The notes under the pieces were generated by a model. The model did not search any database, was not told where the DNA came from, and worked only from the letters and a program-made list of their open reading frames with translations. 64,000 bases of DNA, taken from positions 3,596,001 through 3,660,000 of the forward strand of contig NC_058147.1 in the NCBI RefSeq assembly GCF_011075055.1, written 5' to 3'. This document shows, in pieces, positions 1 to 10,550 of the stretch. The translations under genes were made by a program, and so were the position numbers. The DNA comes from Mangifera indica (lineage: Eukaryota > Streptophyta > Magnoliopsida > Sapindales > Anacardiaceae). How positions within the stretch are numbered: the first letter of the stretch is position 1; every line of letters begins with the position of its first letter.

Positions 1-934
1 TAATTAGTTATTTACCTTTGGTTAATTGAGTTGTTTAATGATTAATTAGTTCGGCAGTCGCTCTCAACATCAACTCAGGCACCTAAATTATAAGATGGTT
101 TGCCCCCTGAGTAATAGTTACTCTTAAATTAAGATTCTTAATTGTTATTGCCTTATCGAAACTCCATCAAAGATTTTTCAAGTGTAAATTTTACTCAAGA
201 AGTCCATTTCTCATCTATATTGGTTAAAATGGTAAATTCCCATTCTTTAAATTTTAAAAAATCAAAATTTCATCCATCATTTAATTTTTATTGACAAATT
301 CTATTATTTTTTATTATATTTTTTCTTTTCAAAATAACATATATTTGCGGTAAACTACAATTTTTAAAAATGTTTAATGCTTTAATTAAATATTTAATTG
401 GTTTTTAAAATTCAAAAAAAAATTAAAGTGTTTTCAATTTTTAAATTTTTAATAGTTTTAAAAAAAATAATAATTATACATTAAAAATTTAAATAAAACG
501 TAATATTTTAAGATTATTTAGAGTTTTAATATTTTCAAGAATAATAAATTTTTAAATTAACAATTTTAATATATGGTTAAAATAATCATTTTAATAAAAA
601 TCAAACAGAACTTACGTCTATGATAGTGAGAATTTGTCTTTTTGAATATTAAAGAATGAAAACTTCATTTCTTCAGGCCTTGGGTGTGACAATTATTTGG
701 CCAAAATTTGAAGCATTTTAAGATTTTTGTATGGATGGGATGGGAAAGAGGAAGAGATCGGAAGAACGCTTATGGGATGAAACAGGTAGTACCATTTTTA
801 ATTGAATTGAATTATGTTACATATTTTTGTCCCGAAAAATATGACAAACATTTGAAAGACACAGAACAAATGAGTAAAAACAGTTGTCTTTTCTTACAAA
901 AATATTAAAACCCTGGACTGGACTTGGTGGTGTT
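1..934. other. AT-rich intergenic DNA with a possible decayed MITE
   Basis: No gene is supported here. The stretch from about 225 to 685 may be an old inverted-repeat element. Its left part (around 228-255, containing CCCATTCTTTAAA) resembles the reverse complement of its right part (around 640-675, containing TTAAAGAATGAAAAC), and the interior is almost pure A/T. No target duplication could be recognised. Small reading frames here lack any family resemblance. Confidence 0.4.
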
Positions 935-1396
935 TCAAACGGCGACGGTTCTGCTGCGTGTGAACTTGTTGTTATCTGTCTTATTCCCTTTGACACTGTC
1001 TTCTAAATCACAAGATTGTTCCTCCTCAATTCTCCCCATGAATCTCATCCCAACGCTGCTACTCTTGGGGAACTCTTTAGATCTATTAACAGCCGACTGC
1101 GTTAAATGTTGGTGTATCAGTAAGTCCACTTCGTTTCTGTGGCCCAAGCTCCTCACAGAGGCAGCTCTGATGAGCTCTCTGTAATCTTCGCTGTCGTTAG
1201 ACCTTGATGCGCCGACGCTGAAGCTCTTGGGCAGTGAAGGGAATTGGCCTCCTTGAGAGGCCATGCCGTTGCCGTAATTGCCCTTTGCTGCATATTCTGT
1301 CAAACTCCGAACATAAAAATCCCTAGCTTTCACTAAAACTGTCAACGGCAGGCGAATGAACCGGATGAACTTGCTTTGCTTGGTTTTCCCTTTCAT
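935..1396 (-). CDS. small uncharacterised plant protein, 153 aa
   Basis: This is a single-exon reading frame of 153 codons on the minus strand, starting at ATG 1396-1394. The N-terminus is basic (MKGKTKQSKFIRFIR) and leads into LPLTVLVKARDFYVRSLTE. I recognise that 'KARDFYVRS' motif from a family of small uncharacterised plant proteins with a basic N-terminus and a Ser-rich middle. A second conserved-looking patch, PKSFSVGASRSNDSEDYREL, lies at about residues 57-76. The rest is polar and probably disordered, and no signal peptide or membrane span is evident. The function is unknown. The case for a real gene rests on the motif, the higher GC content than the flanks, and the ATG with a pyrimidine/purine-structured leader to its right. 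I cannot give a symbol. Confidence 0.75.
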   Translation of the reverse strand: MKGKTKQSKFIRFIRLPLTVLVKARDFYVRSLTEYAAKGNYGNGMASQGGQFPSLPKSFSVGASRSNDSEDYRELIRAASVRSLGHRNEVDLLIHQHLTQSAVNRSKEFPKSSSVGMRFMGRIEEEQSCDLEDSVKGNKTDNNKFTRSRTVAV

Positions 1397-1803
1397 ATTG
1401 CACTTTTATTTGTTTGAACAACGAGAACAAAACGTATTGCAGATGCGGAGATACAAAGAAAACAAAGCTGCAAAGTTGTTGCGTAGAAGGTATGAAAATG
1501 GAGGAGGAGGGTTATGGCCTTCTTAAACGATGGCACTCAGGAATAAAATAAGTGAAAAGCTTTTGGAAGTTAGAGATAAGAACGACATGTGTAGTTGTGG
1601 TAGATATAAAAATAAAAAGGCAGGCTCAAATTCAAAGACTGGATATGTTGACGGAGCTAAATCGGTGTGAATGATTGTGATGTGAAGCTAATAAAGATTA
1701 TAAAGTAAATTGCAATAATTATTTCACGACTTAACTTTGAAGCCACAGGAATTACAAGCCCACAATATTCCAGGGAACAATCATAATCAGTGTTTATGAT
1801 TAG
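1397..1803. other. upstream region of the 935-1396 gene
   Basis: This is the probable promoter and 5' leader of the minus-strand gene to its left. On the minus strand, an A/T-rich stretch around 1600-1618 could serve as a TATA region, but no element can be called with confidence. No coding sequence is seen. Confidence 0.35.
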
Positions 1804-2548
1804 GTGTCAGGATCTCGAACCTAAAATATAAAATTTAAATCTCATATTAAAAAATATAAATTTTTAATATAAAATTTATATGATTTTATATTATCTAATT
1901 TTAATAATTAAATTTTTATAGTGTAATTTTTTACTGTTTATGTTATTTTGTATCAAACTCACTATCATATATTTCAACTATAATAATGTGATACGGATGA
2001 TAATAGTGTACAGTATTTATTTAGCTCTAACAAAGTGTTAACACACAACCAGTGCACGTGAGTGTTAGGGTTATAAAGTGTAGTAATATATTAGAATCTC
2101 AAATATAAAGTATGAGAGTATGTTAGAATTTTGAATATAAGGTATGAGACACAAGTGACGACAACTTACATTGTTTGTCTAGCTCTAGCAAAGAGTTAAC
2201 GCACAACCAGCTTGCATGAGTGTTGAGGCTACGAAACATTGTGATATGTTAGAATCTCAAATATAAGGTATAAGGGTATGTTAGGATTTTAAGTATAAGA
2301 TATGAGATACGAGTGGTGACAGCTTACAATATATGTCTGGCTCTAGTAAAGAGCTAACGCACAACTAGACTATATGAGTATCAGGGCTATAAAACGTGAT
2401 GATATATTAGGATATCAAATATAAAATATATGATTTAAATTTTATATTAAAAAATATGAATTTATAAGATAGGGTTTATATAGCATTAGCTTATCCTATC
2501 TAAAACTAAATTATAATAATTTTATTTTACTGCTAAAGTCATCTTGTG
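1804..2548. mobile_element. decayed TRIM retroelement with tandemly repeated internal part
   Basis: This block aligns by eye to the intact TRIM at 31993-32421. The left LTR starts near 1804 (TGTCAGGATC versus TGTTACGATC in the intact copy). The primer-binding site has decayed to TTGTATCAAACTC near 1947-1960 (intact: TTGGTATCAGAGCC). The internal motif 'agctagcgcacagccagc...gtgggcgccggggctgcgg' appears three times as AT-shifted versions, near 2033-2090, 2180-2245 and 2340-2400. Each is followed by a short LTR-start fragment (TGTTAGAATTTTGA, TGTTAGGATTTTAA). A right LTR begins near 2404. Most differences are C-to-T or G-to-A, consistent with long-term deamination of methylated DNA. Ends are approximate, and no target duplication could be identified. 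Confidence 0.7.
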
Positions 2549-3245
2549 AGTTTTGTGGTGATTGATTCTGAGACCCTTGGATGCCTCTGACCGAGCATGA
2601 AGATCGATTCAAAGAGTAGTTGACATTTGAGCACCACAGCATGACTTTTTCAAAAATGATTGTCAAAGCATGCATAAGCTTAGAAGAAATCAATTGGCGC
2701 ATTGTCAATAATGTTGATTGTTGAATGAGTAATTTTGAAAGGTACAACAATCATCTGCCTGGTGACATGTTCAAACAAGATGTTTGCAGTCGAATGCATG
2801 TACTAAACAGTTGGGATTATTAAAAAGGGTAAATTAGGGATTTTTTTCATTGTTAAAATAATTAAATATATATTTATTCACCTTATATACAAATTTTAAA
2901 AAAAATAAAAAATAAAAACTTTCTTTTTAAAGTAAGCATGAGTGGTGAGATAAAAGCCTTCTAGACAAAGGAAATTGTTATGCTAATCTGATCACCGTGC
3001 ATTGTATCAGTCGTTGTTATTGCAAATCGGTTGGCAAGTGTAGGCTGGGTACATGGGCCCTTGGATACCGAAACCGGCCCGGCTCTTATGTCTCTTAGAC
3101 TTATTTTATTATATTTTCAAATATATTAATTTTTAATTATAAATTGTAAACAATTCTTGAAGCTTTAAAACTTATTATGATTTATATAAGTTCTAACTGA
3201 GTCATGCATACGTGTTATAGCGTTAGAATTAGGTGATTTAAAAAA
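2549..3245. other. intergenic DNA, no gene seen
   Basis: AT-rich sequence between the decayed TRIM and a MULE-like element. A short moderately GC-rich patch (2990-3090) has no recognisable coding potential. The small minus-strand frame at 2511-2750 overlaps the decayed element and looks accidental. Confidence 0.3.
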
Positions 3246-4027
3246 GGCCAAAGGACTTATTTTCAACCCCACGTTCGAATTAGGTGATCTAAAAAAGGTC
3301 AAAGACTTATTTTTATCCCATGTTTGGTGTATTTTCAAAATTTCTATCATAAAATTTAAAAAAACTAAAATATTTGTTGATCATCTAATTTCTATTAAAA
3401 TTTATTTTTAATTATAAGAGTAAAAATATTATTTAATTAATAATATTAAAAAATAAAATTTTATTTTATTTTTCTCTTTTAATTTAAAAAACTAATAATT
3501 TTTTTTTATTTGAAAATTTAAAAAAGTTACCTTTTTTCTTCTAGGTTTTCATTCCTTCCCTTTCATTCTCTAACTGATCACCTTTCTGTTGGTGCTTCTT
3601 CCCATCTCTAGGACGAAGATGCGGTCACAAAAGTGATGACTCAAAATGGAGTCATGAAAGATCTGTCACAAAACAAAGACGCTGGAGGGAAGTTAATGGT
3701 GAGTCTAGAATGGAGACTGTTGGCAACAAAGAGGGAAGTCACAACTAGATTTCGGTCGCTAAAAAATGATGGGTTAAAAATGAAACTCTAATAAGGAAAA
3801 TATAATTTTTCAAAACTTAATCATAAAAAAATTGTTAGTTTTTTAAACTAAATGAGAAATAAGATAAAGTTTTATTATCATTAATATTTTAATGGTTAAA
3901 TGATGATTTACGAATTATTAATTATATTAATTTTAATGACCCATAAATAAAAATTTAAATTTTTAATACTTAACGAGTATTAATTTAATAATTTAATCAA
4001 CCTCTAGTGGAAATAAGTCCTTTAGGC
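3246..4027. mobile_element. Mutator-like MITE, GGCCAAAGGACT family, copy 1
   Basis: The left end reads GGCCAAAGGACTTATTTTC and the right end carries the inverse, GGAAATAAGTCCTTTAGGC. The family shows the same arrangement in six other places in this window. The left end is partly duplicated: 'aggtgatttaaaaaaggccaaagg' recurs about 52 bp later as 'aggtgatctaaaaaaggtcaaag'. The interior contains the family's internal blocks ('aaaacttaatcataaaaaaattgttagtttttt'-like, CTCTAACTGATC region). No clear 9-bp duplication flanks this copy and no transposase coding is present. Confidence 0.65.
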
Positions 4028-4539
4028 TAATTTTTACTATTAGGCCTGGACTACTAGTTCTCGGGCTTTGAGGACTCAGCCCGGTCTGAGCTGAACGATC
4101 TGTCCAAGCTTAGCCCGAACCCGGGCCCGTGTTTTTGCCCACCTCCAGGCAAACGGCAGCGTATCTCCTATTATATTAATAGTCATCAGATGTCATTAAG
4201 TCAGTGACGAATACCTTGCCAAAATTGTCCCCTGAACTAGGCCGGAATGGTTCATTACTGATGGATGTACTATTCAGGCCCAATTTCGATTTTTAATTGT
4301 GCGGGCTTCTTCTGATTTTGTATTCTTAAATCTTAAACCTATATTAGGCCTTTATGCCAATGCGAGCTCACAAGTCAAACAATATACTAGACTGGAAAAT
4401 GAACACATTTTCCAATCTCCACCACGCAATCTTTGTAATTGTAAGGGCTTCAAAAGTTCCAATCAATGAAGGCGGGATATAATTGTATCCGTCCTTTCTG
4501 TTTCTCTCAGTCCTGATCAATAGATAAGGAAAATAAGAG
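4028..4539. other. upstream region of the LCAT-like gene
   Basis: This gap should hold the LCAT promoter and 5' leader. A GC-richer block at 4045-4150 (repeated GGCCCGG / GAACCCGGGCC text) separates the MULE-like element from the leader. I cannot assign a TATA box or start site with confidence. A minus-strand frame at 4368-4592 has no family resemblance. Confidence 0.3.
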
Positions 4540-5886
4540 ATGAATGGATTTGTTTTGGAGGTAGGCGCATTGATAATTGTGATGTTTTGCACGTGTCAAG
4601 CAGCCAGCAAACTCCATCCTCTGGTCTTGGTACCCGGAAATGGTGGAAACCAGATTCAAGCACGGCTAACCAGTGACTACAAGCCTTCAAGCCTCATCTG
4701 TAAACGTTGGTACCCAACTTCTAAGGACAAGAACGGCTGGTTCAGGTTATGGTTCGAACCCAGTGTTTTATTTGCTCCATTCACTAAGTGCTTTGCAGAG
4801 CGCATGATGCTTTACTATCACCCTGATTTGGATGATTTTTATAATGCACCGGGTGTTGAAACTAGAGCCCCCAACTTCGGTTCCACTCAGTCTCTCCTCT
4901 ACCTCGATCCTAATCTCAAGTAAATTCTTGTGAACTGTTTCATTTCTTTTTTAAGCTTCAGCTTACAACGTTATATGTACAGGCATGTCACAACATATAT
5001 GGCGCCTCTAGTGGAATCTTTAGAAGGAATAGGTTATGTTGCTGGCGACAGCCTCTTTGGAGCTCCTTACGATTTTCGTTACGGGTTAGCAGCGGAAGGT
5101 CATCCATCTCATGTGGGCTCCAAATTTTTGCAGGATTTAAAAGCTTTGGTAGAAAAAGCAAGCACTTGTAATGGTGGAAAACCAGTAATACTTCTCTCCC
5201 ACAGTTTAGGAGGGCTTTTTGTCCTACAACTTCTCAACAGAAACCCACTCTCTTGGCGCAAAAAATTTATCCAACACTTTGTTGCACTTTCTGCACCATG
5301 GGGTGGCACTGTGGAACAAATGCTCACTTTTGCCTCTGGGAATACGCTAGGAGTGCCGCTTGTTGATCCATTGATAGTGAGACAGGAGCAGAGGAGCTCT
5401 GAAAGCAACCTTTGGCTCTTGCCCAGTTCCAAAATATTTGGGTGTCAAAATCCTCTTGTCATCACCCCAAATGCTACTTATTCAGCTGCTGATATCCCAA
5501 AATTTCTGTATGACATTGGATTTCCTCAGGGGGTTCATCCTTTTGAGACTCGTATTTTGCCTTTGATGGAAGAGTTAATTGCGCCTGAGGTGCCAGTGAC
5601 CTGCATTATTGGAAGTGGTGTGAGAACTACAGAAGCTTTGTTCTATAAAACAAGTAGCTTCGATGAGCGGCCTGATGTTGTTTATGGGGCTGGGGACGGG
5701 ACAGTGAATATGGTTAGCTTGCTGGCTCTTGAGTCGCTGTGGGCTGATAAGAAAAATCAATCCCTTAACGTAATTAGTATTGATGATGTTTCGCATAAAT
5801 CAATACTCAAAGATCATATTGCCCTTGAAAGAATAATAGGTCAGATTTCTGAAATTAATTCTCAAATTAGGAGTAAAGTTATGTAG
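4540..5886 (+). CDS. lecithin-cholesterol acyltransferase-like 1 (LCAT/PSAT family)
   Basis: There are two exons, 4540-4919 and 4983-5886, encoding 427 aa. The intron is GT-AG (donor gtaaat at 4920, acceptor ag at 4981-4982) and the splice rejoins NL-KHVTTYM in frame. The N-terminus is a likely signal peptide or anchor (hydrophobic residues 5-22, ending near CQAA), followed by the family's HPLVLVPGNGG block. The alpha/beta-hydrolase catalytic residues are visible: Ser201 in SHSLGG, Asp365 in YGAGDGTVN and His398 in VSHKSIL. The length fits plant LCAT-like 1 proteins (about 430 aa; Arabidopsis At1g27480 is the nearest I recall). The family transfers acyl chains from phospholipids or hydrolyses them, but the substrate of the LCAT1 branch is not established. 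All key residues are present, so the gene looks functional. A broken copy lies at 17458-17625. Confidence 0.92.
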
Positions 5887-6450
5887 AGAACATGTAGCTA
5901 GCTGGACACAAACGCCATTAAAAGTATCTCAAGAACTATTTTTTTAGTCCGGCTGTGGTGTTATTTCTTATTTAAATGAATGTATCATGAGTTGTATGAA
6001 CAGCTAATTAAAGGCAGTGAACATGGTTAGCATTTTGGGTCTCTGAATCTTGAATCCCACATTCTAAACTTCTGCAGGATTAGACTCTGAATCTTGAAGT
6101 ATCGTATAATTTTTAAAATATTAATCTAAAAGGAGGGATCTGTAAAGGGTCTTCAAAGTTCGTATGACTCTTAATGATAATATACTGTATGCTCAACCAT
6201 ATGATTCACAAAAGGGATTAGATTAAAGAATAGAGAAAGCACAGCAGAAGTGGCAGCTCTTAACTGTTGTCACCACCACGTGCCATGTTGTGCTGGCCAA
6301 AAAGCAAACAAACAGAGGGGACATGGAATGCAATGGATCAAAGTGGTCAAAACGAAGACTGGGCCTGGCACTTTTTGAAAGGCCGAATGTGAGTGAGCCC
6401 ACCACACGAGCCTTGCGGTCCAGTTCCCTTAATTCTCGTAATTATGCATC
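5887..6450. other. 3' flank of LCAT gene
   Basis: 3' UTR and spacer. The segment around 6325-6450 (AAGTGGTCAAAACGAAGACTGG ... CACACGAGCCTTGCGGTCCAG) is also found, diverged, at about 17655-17755 behind the LCAT remnant. This shows that the duplicated block extends through this spacer. No gene is supported; the two short overlapping frames at 6223-6493 are not protein-like. Confidence 0.5.
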
Positions 6451-7095
6451 GGCCACAGGGTTTATTCTCACAGAAAGTATGCTACTTTCCTAAATTTTCA
6501 CTTTTTAATTTTAAAAAATTTATTTATCTATTTATAAATAGTTAAAATTAACAAAATTTTAACATTTTAAATTTTATCTTCTTTTCCATCTATCAACACT
6601 AAAAATTAACAATGTTTTTATTATGTTAAGTTTTAAAAAACAATATTTTCTCTATAGAATTTATTTTTCAATTCTTAGCGACATCTATAGTATTATCACC
6701 AATGACCTCTTTTTCCTAACACTTTCCCTTCCTTTGATGATGTCTCTTTCGACATCTCTCTCTCCTTTAGTTAGCTATTCAAACCAAAAAGACAAAAAGC
6801 TTTGTTAAAAAGACAAATTAGCTTAAATAGTCGATCGGAGGAGGAAGAAATGCTAAAAGAGACACTACTAAAAGAAGAGAAAACATCAATAAAGAGAGGC
6901 TATTGGTGATGATATCGAAGATGTCGTAACGAATTGAAAACTAAACTCTAAGGAGAAAGATGTTTTTTAAAACTTAATTTAGAAGAAAAATTATTAGTTT
7001 TTAAATTTTAGAGTAAAAAAAAAAAGATAAAATTTTAATTTATTTTTAATATTATAAATAAAAGAATTATTTTACCCTTAAAATTAATAGATTTA
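6451..7095. mobile_element. Mutator-like MITE, GGCC family, copy 2 (3' end missing)
   Basis: The left end GGCCACAGGGTTTATTCTCA, followed by CAGAAAGTATG, matches the family's GGCCAAAGGACTTATTCCCA...CAAAGTATG. The interior shares the typical 'tttataaatagttaaaattaac', 'ttttttaaaacttaatttagaagaaaaattattagttttt' and 'taaaattaatagattta' blocks. The right terminus (inverted GGCC end) is not found, so this copy is 3'-truncated and its right limit is approximate. It sits in the LCAT-PUB spacer. The duplicated spacer near 17750 reads 'attatgtataatttcgg' without it. Confidence 0.6.
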
Positions 7096-7640
7096 TTGGA
7101 CAAAACAAATTCCAAAAGCTGCGGAACCTGTATGATTTCTGCAGAAGCTGGAATGCAAGCCACTGGAAGTACGCATTCAAGCTCCTGTGTCAACTTGATG
7201 TGTGTTTGTGGTGGGTATTAGACCATTAAAAGACACAAATTTATCATAAAATATTCAATAAATGCACACAGATCGCCGCTAAAAAGTAATACTGAAGAAC
7301 GCCTCTTTGAGAATCTCTGCATAATGCATGGAAAATCGAATACTTGAGACAGATTCCAAATGAAATTTTTTGCAGGATGCACGCTGGTTTGTGTGCTGTG
7401 GGAAGACGAACATTTAAAAATACAGCCACTTGCCGTGACCGGTCAACATAAGCTCAATTGATATTAGGAAAGAGTGACGATGTCGTTTCGCCGTTTTGAC
7501 TGCTGACCCTTTTGAGTCGCTAGATTATCTATCTGAGGGACCAGAGCTCCTAGATATTTGAGAGACTATTTTTCTTGCATTTTCCCACAAAACAAGTTTT
7601 CATAGCATAAAAAACCGGATACAACAGTGAATAAAGACGA
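7096..7640. other. distal promoter region of U-box gene A
   Basis: No coding sequence is supported. It lies between the truncated MITE and the conserved promoter block of the U-box gene. A minus-strand frame at 7244-7429 shows no family features. Confidence 0.3.
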
Positions 7641-7700
7641 TACTGCACGTGTGGTGCACAGTTGCCTAGTGTTGAATTACTGGCTATAGCCAGTCACTCT
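7641..7700 (+). promoter_or_regulatory. promoter block with G-box-like site and 16-bp palindrome, shared with second U-box gene
   Basis: Contains GCACGTGTGGTGCAC, followed by TTGAATT and the perfect palindrome ACTGGCTATAGCCAGT at 7679-7694, then CACTC. Nearly the same arrangement occurs at 18387-18441 upstream of the second U-box gene, where the palindrome has one change. Conservation against a diverged background suggests a regulatory site; CACGTG-type cores are known bZIP/bHLH targets. The function is inferred. Confidence 0.5.
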
Positions 7701-7804
7701 TGATAATATTGTTTAGATTTTTTTTTTTCCATAAGACTGAAGGAGTAGATAGCTTTCTTTCGTTTCTTCTACTTCTCTGTCTCTCTTCCTCTGTCAATAG
7801 CTAG

Positions 7805-8346
7805 GTATGGTTCTCTGTCTTCCCATTCTTTCCTGTGTTGTCTTTTATTTTCTTAGTTTAATTTTATTATTTTAGTTTTATTTGGTGAATTCAGATGTGG
7901 TGGGAGATGGGCGCGTGTTACTGTTGATGTGTGAGTGGAGTCTATCTTTTTTGTTCTCTACGCTTTATTGCCTGATCTGGGGTTGATGATTTCGACCTTT
8001 TTTCAGCTTGAGGAGGAAGCCAATCAAGTATCGCTTTGGTATTAGAGAAGATTACACCTCCAACGTGTCTTCGTTGAGGACGATGATGAATATTGTTACT
8101 CTTTTGACCACAAAAATTGATCATATAAAGAGTCAAAAAGCAATGAATGGAGAAAAGGTACCTCCTTTGATAAGCATTGTTATTTCCCTTTGCCAATGAA
8201 AGATAAAGAAAGAGAGCTCTTCCCATCTCTTTTTCCTTGTCTCTTTTCCTTTCCCACGGCTTATTGTTCAGTAGATATCTGTTGCTTCCTTAGAATTCTA
8301 TTAAGAACTCTTCTTGAAAGTTCTCTTCTGTATTTCATTGCTACAG
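7805..8346 (+). other. probable 5'-UTR intron of U-box gene A
   Basis: A donor (CTAG|GTATGG) follows a CT-rich leader, and an acceptor (CTACAG) lies nine bases before the start codon. The paralogue has a donor and acceptor at equivalent positions (18605-19150). Parts of the intron (about 7960-8225) are conserved with 18775-18990. The small frames inside it on both strands are by-products of that conservation. Inferred without transcript data. Confidence 0.55.
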
Positions 8347-8355
8347 TACTAAAAA

Positions 8356-9687
8356 ATGCCCATGTATGAGTCAACTAAGCTTGATGTGAGTGGTGGTGGT
8401 GTGCAAGTTCTAGATCTAGAAACTGCCGTGAAAGATGGCATTTTGGGCGGTGACATCAGTGGCCCAGCTTATACTGGCGTTGCAGATAAACTGGATCTGA
8501 ATATAATGATTCAAGAGCTGGAATCAATTGATGTGCCATCCGTGTTTATCTGTCCAATCTCATTAGAGCCAATGCAGGAGCCCGTGACTCTCTGCACCGG
8601 CCAGACATACGAGAGATCCAACATTCTGAAATGGTTCTCTCTCGGCCGTTACATTTGCCCCACTACAATGCAGGAACTGTGGGACGATTCGGTCACTCCT
8701 AACAAGACTCTTCAGCAGCTCATTTACTCCTGGTTCTCCCGCAAATATGCTGCAATGAAGAAGAAATCGGAGGATGTGCATGGGAGGTCTGTGGAAATTT
8801 TGGAGACTTTAAAGAAGGTTAAAGGTCAAGCTAGAGTTCAAGCTCTTAAAGAGCTTAGGAAGCTCGTGAGTATTCATCCAACAGCTAAAAAGGCAGTTTT
8901 TGGTAATAATGGTGTTGCTTTGATTACTCTTTTGTTGGGTCCTTTCACCACTCATGCTGTTGGGTCAGAAGCAATTGGAATTCTGGTAAACTTGGACCTT
9001 GACTTGGAATCAAAGAAGAATTTGATGCAGCCCGCAAAGATTTCGTTAATGGTGGATATGCTAAATGAAGGAACTATTGAGACGAAGGTTAATTGCACAA
9101 AGTTAATCAAAATTTTAATGGAAGCCGGATTAGGGTCTGAGAAGGTGTCTAGCTTGAGTCTTTTGGTTGGTTTGTTGAGATTAGTGAAGGATAAGAGGCA
9201 CCAAAATGGGATACTTGCAGGACTGGGCTTGCTCAAGACAATTTGTTCGCATGAGGCCATTAGGAACTCGCTTGTAAGCATTGGAGCAGTTCCTCAATTA
9301 ATCAAGATATTGCCTAGTTTGAATAATGAGTGTCTAGAGTTAGCACTTCATGTACTAGATGCTCTGTCAACAGTTAGTGAGGGAAGATTGGCTTTGAAAG
9401 ATTGTCCTTATACAATACCAAATGTTGTGAAGTTGTTGATGAGGGTTTCTGAGAGTAGTACTCAGTTTGCCTTGTCGATATTATGGGCGGTTTGCGAGCT
9501 TGCACCAGATGAATGTGCTCCACTTGCTGTGGATGCAGGTTTGGCAGCCAAGCTACTTCTGGTAATACAAAGTGGCTGCAGTCCTGTGTTAAAGCAGCAG
9601 TCAGCTGAGCTCTTGAAATTATGTAGTCTAAATTACTCAGCTTCTATATTCCTTTCCAAGTGTAAGCTTACGAGAACCTTACAGTGA
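8356..9687 (+). CDS. U-box/ARM-repeat E3 ubiquitin ligase, PUB30/31 type (copy A)
   Basis: Single coding exon, 443 aa, beginning MPMYESTKLDVSGGG. The U-box spans about residues 60-135 (VPSVFICPISLEPM ... ERSNILKWFSLG ... CPTTMQELWDDSVTPN). This is the E2-binding fold, which needs no zinc ligands. The rest, from about residue 150 to 435, is helical ARM-type repeat sequence likely to bind substrates (VQALKELRKLVS, LGPFTTHAVGSEAIGILVNL, SLSLLVGLLRLVKDKRHQNG). The family attaches ubiquitin to target proteins in the cytosol or at membranes. The nearest Arabidopsis proteins I recall are PUB30 and PUB31; PUB30 is reported in salt-stress responses. The gene lacks coding introns but probably has one in the 5' UTR. 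A close paralogue lies about 10.8 kb downstream. Confidence 0.93.
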   Translation: MPMYESTKLDVSGGGVQVLDLETAVKDGILGGDISGPAYTGVADKLDLNIMIQELESIDVPSVFICPISLEPMQEPVTLCTGQTYERSNILKWFSLGRYICPTTMQELWDDSVTPNKTLQQLIYSWFSRKYAAMKKKSEDVHGRSVEILETLKKVKGQARVQALKELRKLVSIHPTAKKAVFGNNGVALITLLLGPFTTHAVGSEAIGILVNLDLDLESKKNLMQPAKISLMVDMLNEGTIETKVNCTKLIKILMEAGLGSEKVSSLSLLVGLLRLVKDKRHQNGILAGLGLLKTICSHEAIRNSLVSIGAVPQLIKILPSLNNECLELALHVLDALSTVSEGRLALKDCPYTIPNVVKLLMRVSESSTQFALSILWAVCELAPDECAPLAVDAGLAAKLLLVIQSGCSPVLKQQSAELLKLCSLNYSASIFLSKCKLTRTLQ

Positions 9688-10550
9688 CGGCAATTGGCAA
9701 AATGTTGATATACACATCGCTTTTTTATGTACTCAACGGAGGAAGGTGCTTCTGAAATTGATGAGGGTTGTACTTTATGGATAAAGGAGCTTCTGGAAAT
9801 GAACAGGGTTGGAAACTGATCTTGCCGGGTTCTTAAGGAATCTGATTTCTCCTTTGTATACTAAGATCAGTTTTTACAGTTGATATCACACGAAGCAGTA
9901 TGATAAACAAGGATGTGATTCAATGTTGCCCATCAGCGCAGACGTTTCAATCCACAAGAGAATGGTATAAGTATGTCCCCATTGAGGGGATTAGAGGTTG
10001 GACATGAAAATGGAGGGAAGAGTAGTCCTCTGTGCACATGTTTTCATCTGTAATTGTACTTAATTTCACTGGGTACCCTGTATTTACCATGATCCCTAAA
10101 TTTTCATTCCTTCTTTTTCAACAGGGGTGTTTTTGAGTCTAGACAAAACTAAGTGGAATTTGAATGTAAAACTTTTGTACAATAACACCCTTGTACTTTT
10201 CACATGAATAGAACACTGAAATCTATTAAGTCTGAAACTAGTGCTTGGTATAATTTTATCCATGTTCAAATTCACCTCTCATTTGTGATGCCACTCTGGT
10301 AACATCAATAAAGAAAAGATTAAGGTCTGAGACTGCCGTATGTAGCGATTGCCGAAATTTTTTTTTTCATATAAGCTTGGGAGATCCTGATATTTTGATT
10401 TAAATATGCTTACGTGGCGCTATCTAATAGGGTCTTGATTTGAATGGGTTCGGTCGGCGAAACTACGTGATCATCACCCAGCAACGGTAGCCATTTTTAA
10501 ACCCAAAGTTTTTCATCTGTAACTTTCTGGCCCCTCAAAAGAAAAAGAAA
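9688..10550. other. 3' UTR of U-box gene A and promoter of BSD gene
   Basis: Roughly 9690-10290 is recognisably homologous to 20502-21190 behind the second U-box gene (for example ATGTTGATATACACA and GTAAAACTT.TGTACAAT). The duplicated block therefore includes the 3' UTR. From about 10330 the sequence belongs to the BSD gene's promoter and leader. No further coding is seen. Confidence 0.5.

Noticed and set aside
2030..2440. Regularly spaced repeats that at first resembled a satellite or CRISPR-like array
   Set aside because: The units align with the internal part of the TRIM at 31993 and are explained as a tandem duplication inside a decayed element. The genome is eukaryotic.
8008..8199. 63-codon plus-strand frame before U-box gene A
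   Set aside because: It lies within the predicted 5'-UTR intron, is not kept as a frame in copy B, and is unlikely to be translated.
7942..8226. Minus-strand frame in the PUB copy A leader, with a similar frame at 18722-18982
   Set aside because: The resemblance follows from the duplicated intron sequence. The frames have indels, no coding signature and no known homologue.
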